DNA of 64,000 bases, from NCBI GenBank assembly GCA_021186555.1, contig JAJKFL010000007.1:26045177-26109176 (forward strand), written 5' to 3'. Positions 1-11,149 of the stretch are shown piece after piece; within the stretch, counting starts at the first letter, position 1; every line of letters begins with the position of its first letter. Both the position numbers and the translations under genes were made by a program. The stretch comes from Reticulitermes speratus (Eukaryota > Arthropoda > Insecta > Blattodea > Rhinotermitidae). Under the pieces are notes generated by a model. The model saw only the letters and a list, made by a program, of their open reading frames with translations, was not told the origin of the DNA and did not search any database.

Positions 1-504
1 AATTATTCTCGGCGACTGATGTGACGAAACCTGCTCGCTAGATGAGGTAAGCCAATCTCTCTCCAAAACAGCTGCCAAACCGCTCCGAAGCGACGTGGCA
101 GATTGCTTGTGATGAATGCATCAATGTCTTTGGGGAAGTGACCGTTTAAAACCAGTTGATAATTTCACAGTGTCTGGCGTTACTTAATGGTGCACAGATC
201 ATGTGAAATATTTAAGTCAGTGCCGCTGATACTCTTACGTTAAATTCCCTGTAAGTCACGCGTAGAAAGATTATGTTACGTGACGTCATGTAAGTCACGT
301 TTGGGGCTACTTTTTCTAATACTGTCAATGACAGGTTACATTATTGAAAACAGGAATGAATTTGCGTATTGACGGTTTCAGACACCGTTTCCTGAAACCA
401 CATACTAACATGGAAGAAGTAGAATGAAAGTCACTTTGTTAACGCTCCGCGCCAGAAATTGGTCACAAATCTTGCACAACTTCCCTTACAATAACCTGGA
501 AGTA
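1..504. other. No gene seen; unique-looking A+T-rich DNA
   Basis: I see no coding frame or recognised repeat here. A palindromic TGACGTCA (CRE-like) at 281-288 lies between two copies of GTAAGTCACG (251-260 and 290-299). With no gene nearby I give it no regulatory role. Confidence 0.5.
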
Positions 505-542
<38 letters not shown>

Positions 543-557
543 TATCATCATCATCAC
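505..557. repeat. (ATC)n microsatellite, 3' tail of the adjacent LINE
   Basis: About 17 ATC triplets with one ATT interruption abut the end of a minus-strand LINE fragment. Read on the minus strand the tract is (GAT)n directly after the LINE stop region, so it is probably the element's terminal simple repeat rather than an independent microsatellite. Confidence 0.85.
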
Positions 558-1100
558 GTAATCTTTCTTACGACAGGTCCGTAGCCTCTTTCAAAGCAAG
601 TTCTCCACAGGGTGCGATCTAGTGCTTCCTCTTTCAATTTCCAGTATCTTCTCTTTTCCTTAAGGTCACCAAGTAGCTGTTTAAGCCTTCTTCCTCGTCT
701 TCCTGTCATTTCTATCCTTCCTTCTGTCTTTCCTTCAATCACGTGTTTCAGAAGGCAGTTTCTACGCAAGATGTAACCAATCCAGTTAGCCTTTGTTCTT
801 TTTATTGTATGTACGATATTCCTCTCCTCCTTGACTCTATGTAATACATCTTCATTTCTCACACGATCGGTCCAACTGTCCATTCTTCTCCAGCACCACA
901 GTTCAAAACTTTCCAGATACTTCTGATCTGCTTTCCGAAGTGCCCACGTTTCAGCACCATACAAAGCTATGCTCCAAATGTAGCACTTTACAAGTTTCTT
1001 CTTTAAATTTAAGTCCAATTTGCTGGTGACAAGTGTTTTATTTTTGAATGCTGCTTTTAATAATCTCAACAATTTCCTGGATGGACAGAGGACAATTACG
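558..1100 (-). pseudogene. 5'-truncated LINE, C-terminal end of reverse transcriptase ORF (lineage 1)
   Basis: The minus-strand frame (554-1147) encodes the region that follows the polymerase domain in many insect endonuclease-reverse-transcriptase LINEs. Visible blocks are KKLVKCYIW, LYGAETWALRK, FELWCWRRM, WTDRVRNEDVLHRVKEERN and KANWIGYILRRNCLLKHVIEGK, then a basic GRRGRR tract. The catalytic polymerase motifs are absent, so this is a dead 3' fragment created by 5' truncation. Related fragments lie at 6218-6500, 33695-34054 and 34862-35395, which allows the family to be aligned. The clade is unresolved; an RTE-like or related element is plausible. Confidence 0.85.
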
Positions 1101-1209
1101 GAGGACGCCAGTGACAGCAACAACACTGCAGGTCGATATGAAGCCACTATGTGACCTTCTGTCCAGTTGACTTGATATTCAAATCGACAAGAAGATGAAA
1201 TATCGCCAC

Positions 1210-1513
1210 CTAGCTGGGACCCATTTTATCTCGAATTTCTTCACTTTCCCACGTTGCTATTTCTGTTTCCCTCACATATTCGACGTAATTGTTTTGTCTA
1301 ACGTAAAGTATTAATTCCTTCATAAATCGATCTTTCGACTCTGGCAGTTTGAAATGTTTTATTTTTATAGCAATATAATATTCTACTTGAGCGCACAAAC
1401 ATATATTTTAGTTCGCAGTGATATGGAGTGGACTGAAGAATATTAAATATATTTTCCTTAGATATTTCGACTATTTCAGTCACCTTCCATCGGTTACTAG
1501 CAGCAAATCCCAA
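1210..1513 (-). pseudogene. Possible frameshifted mobile-element ORF remnant, unidentified
   Basis: Two overlapping minus-strand frames (1298-1513 and 1210-1398) can be read as one lysine- and glutamate-rich protein with one frameshift. Words such as PESKDRFMKELILYVRQNNYVEYVRE and ATWESEEIRDK look like real protein rather than random translation. I do not recognise the family. No start, partner or conserved catalytic motif is visible, so this could still be chance. Confidence 0.25.
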
Positions 1514-1926
1514 TAAACCCTTCGTCAGAATCTCTTGTTACAATGGAATATGATTATTTCAAGCCACTCTCCTCTGTTTTCTTCCCTCTACAAACCTGTT
1601 TGAAAAATTTTCCTTCCTTCTACTTCGATAGGCTACGTTGTAGACACCGAATACCGAATGAGGCAAGAGGTTGACAAAAAAAGGAGCAAAAAACATTTTT
1701 TTCGGAGTAATCGCCATTATTTATTTTATTGTATACATCAGCTGTTCTCTTTCTGTCCACAAACATTCGCATTCGGCAAATAACCCTTTTTATTTCCGGT
1801 ATGTGCCAAATGCAAAACATGGTCCGCTTCCTGTGGATGAAATTACGCCTCTAAAAATGCAAGTCAACGATTTTGATTTGGGGGTTTTAAGTGTCTCGTC
1901 TTTCCACTTTATTCTTATATTTATCC

Positions 1927-2212
1927 TGCACTGACCCACGCGCTACAAGCCGGAAGGTCGCGGGTTCGATTCCCGATTGTGTCATGGAATTTTTCATTGA
2001 CATAATCCTTTCGGTCGCACTATGGTCCTGGGTTCGACTCAGCCTCTAACAGAAATGGGTACCATGAGTATTTCCTGAGGGGTAAAGGCGGCCGGTGCTT
2101 ACGGCTGACAACCTTACCACCTTCTTGTACCGTTTGTCTAGAAACTTGGGATCCTCAACCTCCTGGACCCTAAGGGCCTGTCCAGGTCTGTAATAGGATT
2201 GCTTTACCTTTG
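1927..2212 (+). mobile_element. SINE family A (tRNA-headed), 5'-truncated copy
   Basis: The head carries GCGCTACAAGCCGGAAGGTCG and a B-box-like GGGTTCGATTCCCG. The body matches the other A copies (20883, 24931, 27375, 38879) and ends GGATTGCTTTACCTTT. The first ~25 bases of the head are missing or diverged. Confidence 0.88.
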
Positions 2213-2686
2213 CTGACCCACAAATCCTGTCTAAGCAATGTCCATAGTACCGTCCCTGAACTTCTAAATTTGGATGAAATACTTGTGACATCGAAAGACG
2301 TCCGTGCTCTCTTTCATACATAACGGTTTTGCTTCGTTTCCTCTCATAAACAAAGCCAATTTCTGTCGGAAAATAACACAGTGTGCAGCTATTAAAATTC
2401 ATGTTGTCATTTGTCGTTATTTACACCTGAATACAGAGCTGAGGGCAGAACTCGCGATCTTTACGTCGTGTCTGAACCTCTCAGCATTTCACATCCCTAC
2501 TCTCCACTTCCGTTCAGTTTCTTCCGCAATGTCAAATGGTCCCGAACATTATTCGCACAAATCTTGAAAGCCAAAACCCTGGAAATGTCTGTGGCTGGAC
2601 CAGTTTCATTTGTAAGCCAGTCTATGCATTTCTGGAGGCTTTAATGCTGATATTTAACAGGTCGTTCGTCACAGTTTTTCGTTTTT
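2213..2686. other. No gene seen
   Basis: Overlapping short frames occur on both strands, none resembling a known protein. No repeat was recognised. Confidence 0.5.
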
Positions 2687-3108
2687 TGCTTCTAAGCACT
2701 CGTGCAACAACAGACACTTCACACTTCTAAGCACTTGTGCAACGTCAGACACTTCACACTTCTAAGCACTCGTGCAACAACAGACACTTCACACTTCTAA
2801 GCACTCGTGCAACAACAGACACTTCACACTTCTAAGCACTCGTGCAACAACAGACACTTCACACTTCTAAGCACTCGTGCAACAACAGACACTTTACACT
2901 TCTAAGCACTCGTGCAACAACAGACACTTCACACTTCTAAGCACTCGTGCAACAACAGACACTTCACACTTCTAAGCACTCGTGCAACAACAGACACTTC
3001 ACACTTCTAAGCACTCGTGCAACAACAGACACTTCACACTTCTAAGCACTCGTGCAACAACAGACACTTCACACTTCTAAGCACTCGTGCAACAACAGAC
3101 ACTTCACA
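2687..3108. repeat. 35-bp tandem repeat (minisatellite), 12 units
   Basis: A 35-base unit beginning CACTTCTAAGCACTCGTGCA recurs head to tail about 12 times. Nearly all units are identical. The second unit differs (CACTTGTGCAACGTC) and one carries CACTTTACA. 35 bp is not a multiple of three, and there is no gene context, so this is a non-coding array. Confidence 0.95.
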
Positions 3109-3341
3109 CCACATACCGCAAGAATGTATAAACCGTACATACAAAATCTCTTACGGCTTACTGGACTAAATAGGCCCTATATGAACCCATTACAAAAGGG
3201 CAGATGCTGTCTCGATTATTGAGGGCAATAATAGTCTAAGAAAGGAATGTAATATTAGTGTTATTAGTATTAATTAAGTGTATTAAATGATAAATTATCA
3301 ATCGCTGTTAATAACATTATAGAGCTTCCTTATTTTATTTG

Positions 3342-3458
3342 ACAAATATCGTTTGTCATATCGCGTCGCCATTCCGCTTCGCGTGTGGGAGGGCGGAGGT
3401 TTGTGAGTGGCTACGTTAATAGATCAGCGAGCCAACAGGAAGTGACAAACGATATTTT
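3342..3458. repeat. Short inverted repeat (~115 bp, MITE-like)
   Basis: AAATATCGTTTGTCA at 3344-3358 is matched in inverse orientation by TGACAAACGATATTTT at 3443-3458. The enclosed sequence is GC-richer than its surroundings. No clear TSD was identified, so MITE status is tentative. Confidence 0.5.
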
Positions 3459-3703
3459 TCACGTAAAATATGACCCTATAGAAAAACGTCGACACTGTCG
3501 TTAAATAGCGCAAGGATTGAAATGGTAGGAATCGCCACAGCGATGTCTTGCTGCCTTATGTTGGGGGCGGGGGGAAATGGAGGACACTGAGCCAGCCGTG
3601 CAAATTCGGACAGGTAATATATCCAAGCACAGAGAGGGAAAACAAATGGATAATGTAGACTTCGTGCAGCGCGACACAACACACACAGAGGATATATATA
3701 TGA

Positions 3704-4018
3704 CAGGGGTAGCCAAACCGAGGCTCGCGAGCCACATGCGGCTCACGGAAATATGTTGGCTGAGCTCCTTTTTGCATTACAATTCATATAAAAGGTAAAT
3801 AAAAAATGTTCAAGCTTTATAATTATTTACCGGGTATAAACTGGATTAAAACGCAAGTTTAATGTTCATGGTGAGTAAACATATTTAAGAATTTTTGTGA
3901 CAAAATGTGCGTGTAACAATAAAAAAGTGTGTGTAATATTTGTTCATGTCTTGCGGCTCTCAAACATCTGAAGTTTATCGTATGTGGCTCTTACGTTAAG
4001 CAAGTTTGGCCACCCCTG
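3704..4018. mobile_element. hAT-type MITE with perfect 8-bp TSD
   Basis: The element starts CAGGGGTAGCCAAAC and ends with the inverse GTTTGGCCACCCCTG. It is flanked by identical 8-bp duplications ATATATGA at 3696-3703 and 4019-4026. The CAGGGGTGGCCAAA-type terminus and 8-bp TSD are diagnostic of hAT-superfamily non-autonomous elements. The 315-bp interior is A+T-rich and has no transposase. Confidence 0.95.
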
Positions 4019-4199
4019 ATATATGAGAACATGATGCTGACGAAACATGACAGTCGGCTGGAGAAAATCGAATAACACAGGCCTTCATAATTTGTATGTC
4101 ACGGCAAATGTTGCAGTACACTTTGACCGTGTACTTCTGTTTCATTGAATAGAATAACCAAACCGGAACACAAATACAAGAAATACATAAAACAATACT

Positions 4200-4262
4200 G
4201 TTATTATTTACCCCTACAAGTGTCAGCCACTTTCGGCCATCTTCAGGAGGAACGTTGCGTAT
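4200..4262 (-). repeat. Degenerate hammerhead-like hairpin (Penelope-like terminal-repeat relic)
   Basis: On the minus strand the order CCTGAAGA, T, GGCC, loop, GTGGC, then a damaged GAAAC position (TGACAC) and TTGTAGG matches the other copies in the window. The mutated GAAAC site would inactivate a ribozyme. Confidence 0.45.
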
Positions 4263-4493
4263 ACTTAAGAAGGTTCTGAAGACTTTACATTGTTAAATAC
4301 AACATAGGAATAAGTGCAGTACACTGTATTGTAACTGGAAATTTCTGAAATATTAAAAAACCTTTCTTTCTGTAGGATAGCATTACAATTTTAGTAAGTG
4401 ATATTTTGATAAATTCTTTAAAATAATGATTACATATTTTCGGTAAATCCTATACATACAAATGTATATACACATTTGTGTGTGTGTATGTGT

Positions 4494-4767
4494 GGGCCGG
4501 AAGGCGTAGTCAGCATAGCGACTCGTTACAAGCTGGACGGTCCGGGGATTGATTCCCGGTGGGGGCGAGATTTTCAGCACCCGTCCAGACCGGCCCTGAG
4601 GCCCACCCAGCCTCCTGTACAATGGGTATCGGTTCTCTTTTCTGGGGGTAAAGTGGCCGGGGCGTGGCTTTAACCACTACCCCCATCTAGCGCCGAGGTT
4701 AAAGAAAGAGTATAACTATAGCTCTACTTCTCCTCTGAGCCTTCATGGCCTGTTCTAGGTTGAACTT
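4494..4767 (+). mobile_element. SINE family B (tRNA-headed)
   Basis: The head contains GTAGTCAGCATAGCGACTCG (A-box region) and GGGGATTGATTCCCGG (B-box region). The body has the shared central domain (CAGCCTCCTGTACAATGGGTA, GGGGGTAAAGTGGCCGGGGC) and the AGAAAGAGTATAACTATAG block. The 3' end runs into a (TA)n stretch at 4768-4787. Confidence 0.92.
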
Positions 4768-4787
4768 ATATATATATATATATATTC
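4768..4787. repeat. (TA)n microsatellite
   Basis: About nine TA dinucleotides directly follow the SINE B 3' end. Confidence 0.9.
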
Positions 4788-4789
4788 TA

Positions 4790-5930
4790 CTTCTTACCGT
4801 GGGTAACATCTTCGTTTTGCTTACTGTTTGAGTGATGTAATTAAGCGTAACAAGAACGGCGAGACATCAAACACTCATGGCGGAAAAAATGAATGTATGA
4901 TGGGAAAACCAGAAGAAATGAGTCCACTTAGAAGACGCACACTACCGCGTAGCTGAACCCAACAAACTTCGTGTGAATTAAATTGCCAAACAACTTGCAG
5001 CTAATATAGGGAATTACGTTGGAGTCCGAAGATTAACAGCTAGAGGGAGATGTGAGGAGGAGTATCCATACAGTTCCTTTCTTTCGTCTCAGTATAGCAC
5101 GAACCAAGTTGACGTAGGCCCGTGTTGCTCTATACGCCTACATAAAGTATGGGTTGTTTTCCCCCAAAAGAGAAACTTTCAGGTGGAAGTGAACGGTGTA
5201 GGGGCAGGGTAAGGGTTGGTAGGCGAATGTGTGGCACTCGTCGTTACTTGTGAATGGTGTGACATTATTTATAACGGGGTGGGGGTGGGGGGGGTTGGTA
5301 AGAGTGGATGGAGTTGATACACCTTATAATCTACCCCTCACTCGGCTTGGTTCCAAACAGCAGTCTGTGGGGTGGGACAAGTTTTCAAATTTTACCATGG
5401 CCCTGTGCAGAACCTCACTGCAGTCTGTCTTTCCACTAACACCCTTCTCACTTTCCGATCCACATTAAGAATGTTTTGAACAAATAAGTCCACAAAACAT
5501 AGAGTAATAACTGAAAAAAAAATTGTTTTCTTTCAGAGCGAGTTGTGACAATCTGGAGGAGAAATTTTACTTCCGGTTCTTGTTTCATTCGTGTGTACAT
5601 ACGCGTGTGCGAACGTGCGTTCATAATATACACGCACGCAAAATGTGTGTTTGTCTTGTGTTTACGGTGTCTTCATCCCACTATAAACACGCAATTGATA
5701 TTATCATCTCTTACCATTAGGAAAGAATATCCGACGTGCCCTAATTAAATTTATGTTTTTTAAATAAAAACATTTTCAAAACAAATTTTATTCCTTTTAT
5801 TTCATTCTCTGTTTCGGCTAAAAAGAAGAATCCAAGATATAAATTTAATATCTAATACATTGTAAAACTGACATCTCGATTACTTTGATCTAACAAATCG
5901 GTAATGCATTTCTTGTTTTAAATATTTTTA
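4790..5930. other. No gene seen
   Basis: Only short unsupported frames are present. A G-rich stretch (GGGGTGGGGGTGGGGGGGG near 5276-5294) is notable as possible G-quadruplex DNA. A purine/TG-rich area at 5590-5660 is low complexity. Confidence 0.5.
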
Positions 5931-5933
5931 TAC

Positions 5934-5980
5934 ATGGCTGATGACGGCTTTTACAAGACGAAACACGTAGCACCTAGTTT
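5934..5980 (+). ncRNA. Hammerhead-like motif
   Basis: CTGATGA (5938-5944), one unpaired C, GGCTT (5946-5950), loop TTAC, AAGAC (5955-5959), GAAAC (5960-5964), then ACGTAG. Stem II pairs at 4 of 5 positions. Core order matches the hammerhead consensus CUGANGA-stem II-GAAA, with one extra base before stem II. Stem I is not convincing, so this is a family relic rather than a proven ribozyme. Confidence 0.5.
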
Positions 5981-6217
5981 GGAAATAAACTTTGCCAAAT
6001 AACTACAGTTGTGAAGGAGGTTCTGTCTTTTCTTTACTTGTGCCCTAATTAATTGGCGGAGATTAGTGCCAGACTGTAACAGTACGACAGTCAGTCAGAC
6101 AGACAGACACAACGGCGGACAGAGAGACAGGTACTGGGAAACTGACAAGTTTGAATTCGACATGACAGTTTTATTATTTTTTTCAGTAAATAAACTGATA
6201 ATTATGGTACAGTCAAG

Positions 6218-6500
6218 CAGGAGAGGAATATCTTACATACTCGTACAATAAAAAGACGAAAGGCTAACTGGATTGCTTACATCTTGCGTAGGAACTGCCT
6301 TCTAAAACACGTGATTGAAGAAAGTTAGAAGGGAGGATAGAAATAACGGGAAGACGAGGGAGAAGAAGTAAGCAGCTACTGGATGACCTTAAGGAAAAGA
6401 GAAGATACTGGAAATTGAAAGAGGAAGCACTAGATCACACCCTGCAGAGAACTTGCTTTGGAAGAGGTTAGGGCCTGTCGTAAGACAGACTACAGAATGA
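6218..6500 (+). pseudogene. LINE 3' fragment (lineage 1), decayed
   Basis: On the plus strand the codons for HTIKRRKANWIAYILRRNCLLKHVIEE are readable before a stop and frameshift. The remainder follows the same nucleotide consensus as the 558-1100 fragment, through CTTAAGGAAAAGAGAAGATAC to the end CTGTCGTAAGACAGACTACAGAATGAATAAAT. The last bases form a very short GAATGAAT tail. It keeps only the last ~90 codons of the ORF, with several disabling changes. Confidence 0.85.
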
Positions 6501-6842
6501 ATAAATCATCTGATGACACACTATCACTGAGGGATACTGAGTCTGAGTCAGGCGACCTAATTGCACTATTAACTGGTGAACAAATGTTTTTTGTATTGTT
6601 AGTAGCGTTCAGACAGGAGGCATGTTTTTACCACCACACTACTTGGGTCGCTCTGCTCAGTTTCGAACTGTACACAGACAGAAGGAAAAGCCGACCGACA
6701 TGTTAACTGAACGACAATAGAGACTCTGCAAGAAAAACGGGAGGTATGTATATCCTGACTGTGTCCACGGCTGTGTCCACTGTGTCCGGTACGGACACTG
6801 TATTCTAAATCCGCACACTACTTTCTTTTTTGAATTCTATGC
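6501..6842. other. No gene seen
   Basis: An open frame at 6458-6706 begins inside the LINE end and has no recognisable product. GTGTCC is repeated near 6760-6790. Confidence 0.5.
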
Positions 6843-7040
6843 GCCCATCCTGTTGGCTACGCTGTCTCATAGCGTGGGTCTGCGGCCGCTCGCTTGCTGG
6901 GGTGAGCGTTCGAATCCCGCTGGGGGCATGGATGTCTGTTTTTTTTGTGAGTGTTGTGTGTTGTCAGGTAGAGGTCTCTGCGTCGGGCTGATCACTCGTC
7001 CAGAGGAGTCCTACCGAGTGTGTGTGTGTGTGTGTGATCA
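6843..7040 (+). mobile_element. SINE family C, 3'-truncated
   Basis: The head (GCGTGGGTCTGCGGCCGCTC, GCGTTCGAATCCCGC) and body (GTTGTCAGGTAGAGGTCTCT, CGTCCAGAGGAGTCCTACCG) match the family C copies at 13920, 30695, 32420, 39810 and 49678. The 3' part is replaced by a (GT)n run at 7019-7036, probably expanded from GTGTGGTGTGT in the element. Confidence 0.88.
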
Positions 7041-7739
7041 CGTGCAAAGATAACCCTCCACACCTACAATGAGTAGGTAGAAGAGGTCAGACTAAGAAAG
7101 TAAAAAAGAAAGAATTCTAAGAAAGTTTTCAGTACCTGGAAAGTAACTTTCCTCATGAAGGCGTTTGTGTTTCAGGGCACACAGACTACAGCACGGGCCG
7201 GTGGCTACTTTGACAGCGAGAAAGGAAGATTAACAAATAAAACAGATAAACTGCTTACTCAAAAGAGCACAGAACCCTCTTCTGTCTCTTGAAAGATGTT
7301 AACTTGAGATGAAGAGCCATGTCGATGTTTCTGTCGACCGATTGAACTTCTGCACAAATAGTGAAGTGGGTCTTCACCATACTCAGTGTTCTCTTGAAAC
7401 AGAAGACGAAGTTTGACAAAGGGAACGTAATACAAAAGATGCAAGGCATTCAGCACAAGACAAGACGCAATTCCTTAAACTTGGAAAGCTTTTCTTTCTC
7501 TGGATCTTATATCGATTTTACAGAGCTCAGTTATTTCTTATCCGACACTAATTTTAAATACTGGAACAGAAACGTCATATTGCGTTTACATTGTGGCAGT
7601 GGGCTACCTCGGGGACCGGGAAACCTGAACTGAGTTTTCCAAGAAACAGCACTCTATAAGGCAACTACTAGTTCAAACACATAACTGCTACTAGAATGAC
7701 CTAACCTTGTCATTTTCAATACAGAACTTAATTTCATAA
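7041..7739. other. No gene seen
   Basis: Short frames occur on both strands around 7255-7633 without recognisable similarity. Confidence 0.45.
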
Positions 7740-7893
7740 TGTGGCTTAACGATCACAGATTCTTACCCCCATTTAGCATTAGATTAGGAGGATTTGAAGA
7801 AGAGAAAGAATTGTTCTTGTCTCTGCCGGGATTCGAACACCGGATCATGCAGCCCGAATCCTACCCACTATACAAACTGAGCTATACAGCGGC
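7740..7893 (-). mobile_element. Short tRNA-headed SINE, family unassigned (D-like)
   Basis: On the minus strand it begins GCCGCTGTATAGCTCAGTTT (A-box-like) and continues to GGTGTTCGAATCCCGGCAGA (B-box-like), then a short body. The head resembles family D at 32104 but lacks its central domain. It could be a truncated D copy or a separate family. Confidence 0.6.
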
Positions 7894-8462
7894 ATACAAT
7901 AAGAAAAAACACATCTGTCTCAAAAGATCTTGAATTAAATTTTCCAATTTTGGTTGAACGAAACCTCACGCCGAATGCAATGTAACACAGTATTAGCAAT
8001 TACATGGTAAAGACAAAACCCCGCTGAAAATTATTACTCCTATTAAACAATTGCTATAACAACTAACATCCTCGTTGTACCACTCCAAGAATATGAAATG
8101 TAACTACATTTTATAGCAGCGTTTCTACATACGTTGAAAACGGAAGTACCTACTTACGTAAGAATGAAAATAATACGAGGTTAAAGGCATCACCAACCTA
8201 CCAAATAAAATTAGAAATTATATCAGCTCTAATGCTGAAAGGCAAACATTATGTAAGCACAGAGACGTTAGACATAATTGTAAGGCGAACCAAGATGCAA
8301 GTTTATATTAAAAACAAAAAATGCTAACCAGATTTCTCTGTTGAAAACCTTCACGGAAAATGACTACTTTGGAGAGGGTCACAGATGAAAAAGACAATTG
8401 TACTACTTTCCTAAGTCTAAATTTTACCGTCATTAGCTTTGTTCTCAAATATCTTTTTCGAG
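7894..8462. other. No gene seen
   Basis: A+T-rich sequence with only unsupported frames. The 122-codon minus frame at 8308-8676 runs through a repeat and is not treated as a gene. Confidence 0.45.
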
Positions 8463-8535
8463 TGTCTGTGCCTAAGGTCCAAATCTTCTGGGATGTTACT
8501 GCCGTGCATACTGGTAAAGAGTTATCGGCGTTTTG
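8463..8535 (-). repeat. Family E terminal-repeat fragment (hammerhead-like)
   Basis: The plus-strand words CTTCTGGGATGTTAC, GCCGTG, ACTGGTAAA and the following degenerate CGGCG-TTTTGATGA match the antisense of the family E repeats at 11150, 42108 and 50050. The core is badly decayed. Confidence 0.5.
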
Positions 8536-8780
8536 ATGAATAGTAATGCCCTCATCGTAGCACCACTTTATCCTTGGTACCCCCCGAAGAGCAAGTTGGA
8601 TGGCCCCACAGACAGTGTAGAATTTTTGGAGAAGAAAAAATTTATTTTCTCCGCCGAAAATCGAAACACCGATCACTGTACGTTTCGAAGTGACGAAAAT
8701 CTGTATTTTATACAGAGTCGATAAAAATACAGCACCTTTATGAACTTTAAAGACAGTGGTTTATTATTGTTATTATCATT

Positions 8781-8807
8781 AGTAGTAGTAGTAGTAGTAG
8801 TAGTAGT
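8781..8807. repeat. (AGT)n microsatellite
   Basis: Nine AGT triplets follow an imperfect TTATTATT run. Confidence 0.95.
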
Positions 8808-8921
8808 CAGCAATAGTAACAGTTGTAGCAGCAGTGGCCGCATTAGACTAGTGTTACACTTGAACTTTTCTTCATTAATTGATTACCATAGCAAATATTC
8901 GTACAAAGTTGCATTTAACCG

Positions 8922-9200
8922 TAAAGTTCACCCTATAACCTGCCATGAAGGCACAGAAGGGGAGAAGAGGTATAGGTCTACTCTTTCTTTAACCTCAGCG
9001 CTAGATGAAGTTGAGTGGTCAACGCCACGCACCGGCCGCTGTACCCCCGGGAAAGAGACCCGGTACCCATTGTACAGGAGGCTGGTGGGTCCCAGGGCCA
9101 GTCTGGACGGGTGTGGATAAACGCGCCTCCACCAGGGATTCGATCTCTGGATCGTCCAACCCGTAACAAGTAGCTGTACCGACTACGCTATCCCGGCCCA
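8922..9200 (-). mobile_element. SINE family B, full-length-like
   Basis: On the minus strand it starts GGGCCGGGATAGCGTAGTCG and carries the B-box region, the shared central domain and the AGAAAGAGTAGACCTATAC block. Near-identical TGCATTTAA (8910-8918) and TGTATTTAA (9202-9210) are a candidate TSD. Confidence 0.93.
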
Positions 9201-10489
9201 CTGTATTTAAACATAAAATCGATAAAGTCAAAATAGTGTGATGGATGATGATAAGTACAAGATATCACTGTTCACAAACCCACACCCTAGTTTCTCTAAG
9301 ATTCACTTTAATATTATCTTCCCATCTATATCTCCCAAGTGGCCTCTTCTGTTCTATGTATCTCTCGTGTTTCACGGGTAGAACATTCTCCGTCCATCGC
9401 ATTCTCCTCAATTTTATCACTCCTGTGATCCACACCCTCCGCACTTCCCCTCTTAACCTCAGTCAACACAGTGTATAGACCACTGGGAAGCAGCCTGTAC
9501 GTAAGTGATAAGGAACTGTTGTTATTCGCTGCATTCGGAAAGTGATCAATTGGGTTATCGACTATCGGTACCGCGAGCTAAATTATCGATTCCTGATAAT
9601 CGATGCTGGTTCGCCTGTCTACAAGAAGATAAACTGCTCGCAGCTCGTTTTATCTATCCCCTTACACAAAGGCAGGACTTCTTCTTGTTCAGTACTGTAA
9701 AATTAAACATTTCCAATTTCCTAATGTTGTGACGAGATGATCCCAAGCTACACTCTTGGGGGGGGGGGGGGGGTGAACTGGAGAAGATGCATCGAGTGAT
9801 TACATTTTGTGTACAAAATGGCGAACACAGACATCACATTTAAAAGGAGACATGCAGAACATCAGCAATGCTGACCTGAACAATGGGTAAGCAAAACAAG
9901 AAAAAGATCCATCAAGAGTAGAAGCAGTTCAAATATGAACCCTAAAGTCACCATGCGAAGGCTTCTGATTTCGGTTTTTTTTTGTGAAAGGAAGAAAAAA
10001 AGAAAAGCAGGGCAAAAGAAACGAGATAAAGACGCAGAAAGTAAAGTAAAAATCATCACAGAGATTTAAAAGATTAAAGCCAATAAAAATTAGGATAAAA
10101 TAAAAGAAATAAGGGAGACTAAAGAATTGGAAAGGACGTTATATTATACCATATACACAATGGCACTGTGTGTGTGTGGGTCTGTGTGTGGCCTCGTAAT
10201 TTGTGTGTGTGTGTTTTGTTTTTGTATATAGAGATACTACATATGTACGTACTCCTATTTCATTTAATTTGCTTTTGTTTGTACTGGACATATATACATC
10301 CCATATTGACAGCCCGGTCTAAATTTAATTATATTCCGCGCTGTCTTCTCTTATTTATTTTTTCACAGTGAAATCCACCAACGTCTATCAAAGCTGCTTG
10401 CCTTTTGTTAAGTCGTGTAGGCCTTCTAGACTATTTTCAGCAACTTGTAGAGTAAGATCATCAGGGGAACGAAGCACAATAATCTGTAG
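9201..10489. other. No gene seen; poly-G tract and purine-rich stretch
   Basis: A 16-base G homopolymer lies at 9758-9773. 9955-10140 is strongly purine-rich, and TG-rich sequence lies around 10168-10215. Sequence at 9290-9460 vaguely resembles antisense LINE 3' sequence, but I cannot support an annotation. Confidence 0.5.
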
Positions 10490-11035
10490 TAAGGGTTCTA
10501 AAGCGTTAATAAAAAATACAGGCAACATAAGTATAAACATAACTCTGAGAAGCGTTCGCCTAACCATTGTTGCCATGAAAAAGCTATAAGTATTACATAT
10601 TGTGAGTGTGTGTCTGTAGCCTTAATTATCCAGCATGCAAAGCGCATGCGCCGTATCATATTGTCATCTGTGGCCTGTCCGGCTCTACCATATTTTTCCA
10701 TATTATCTCATAAAAGACACGATGTTTGGGAAAACAATTATTGACATCAAATGTGTTGTTTGATTTTCTTTACAAATTTGTCTGAAACACTTGTCATTTT
10801 AAGGAGAATTGAGTGAGATATTATCACATATGTACATAGGCCTTCGTGTAAAGTACCGGTTATACTTGTCAGATTCTAAACACACGCGAATTTTCTCGAC
10901 AGATTTTCGAAAAACAATCATATATCAAATTACATGAATATCCGTCCAGTGGCAGTCGAGTTGTTCCATGCGGCCAGACAGACAGACAAGACGAAGCTAA
11001 TAGCCGCTTTTCGCAATTTTGCGAAAACCCTTAAA
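10490..11035 (-). repeat. Dispersed repeat F, inverted copy 1
   Basis: Read on the minus strand it aligns over most of its length with 12015-12570. Shared words include GACAGGCCACAGATGACAAT, GCGCATGCGCTTTGCATGCT and AAGGCTACAGACACAC. It contains a TCTGTCTGTC run next to TTAGCTTCGTC. There is no coding potential and the family is unknown to me. Confidence 0.8.
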
Positions 11036-11149
11036 AAACTTCTGAATGTACAAATTTACACAGTTTCGTGTTGTGATTGTTGCAAAAACACATCAAATTC
11101 TATGCGTTCATAGGGTTAAGTTTGTCACCATAAACTTGCAGGATTTCAG

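Noticed and set aside
281..288. CRE-like TGACGTCA as a promoter element
   Set aside because: No gene or transcription start lies nearby; the site is expected by chance and also occurs in the MITE candidate at 37.7 kb.
2046..2402. 118-codon minus frame as a protein
   Set aside because: Half of it is antisense SINE A.
2687..3108. CRISPR-like array
   Set aside because: Units are contiguous without spacers and the context is a eukaryotic repeat-rich genome.
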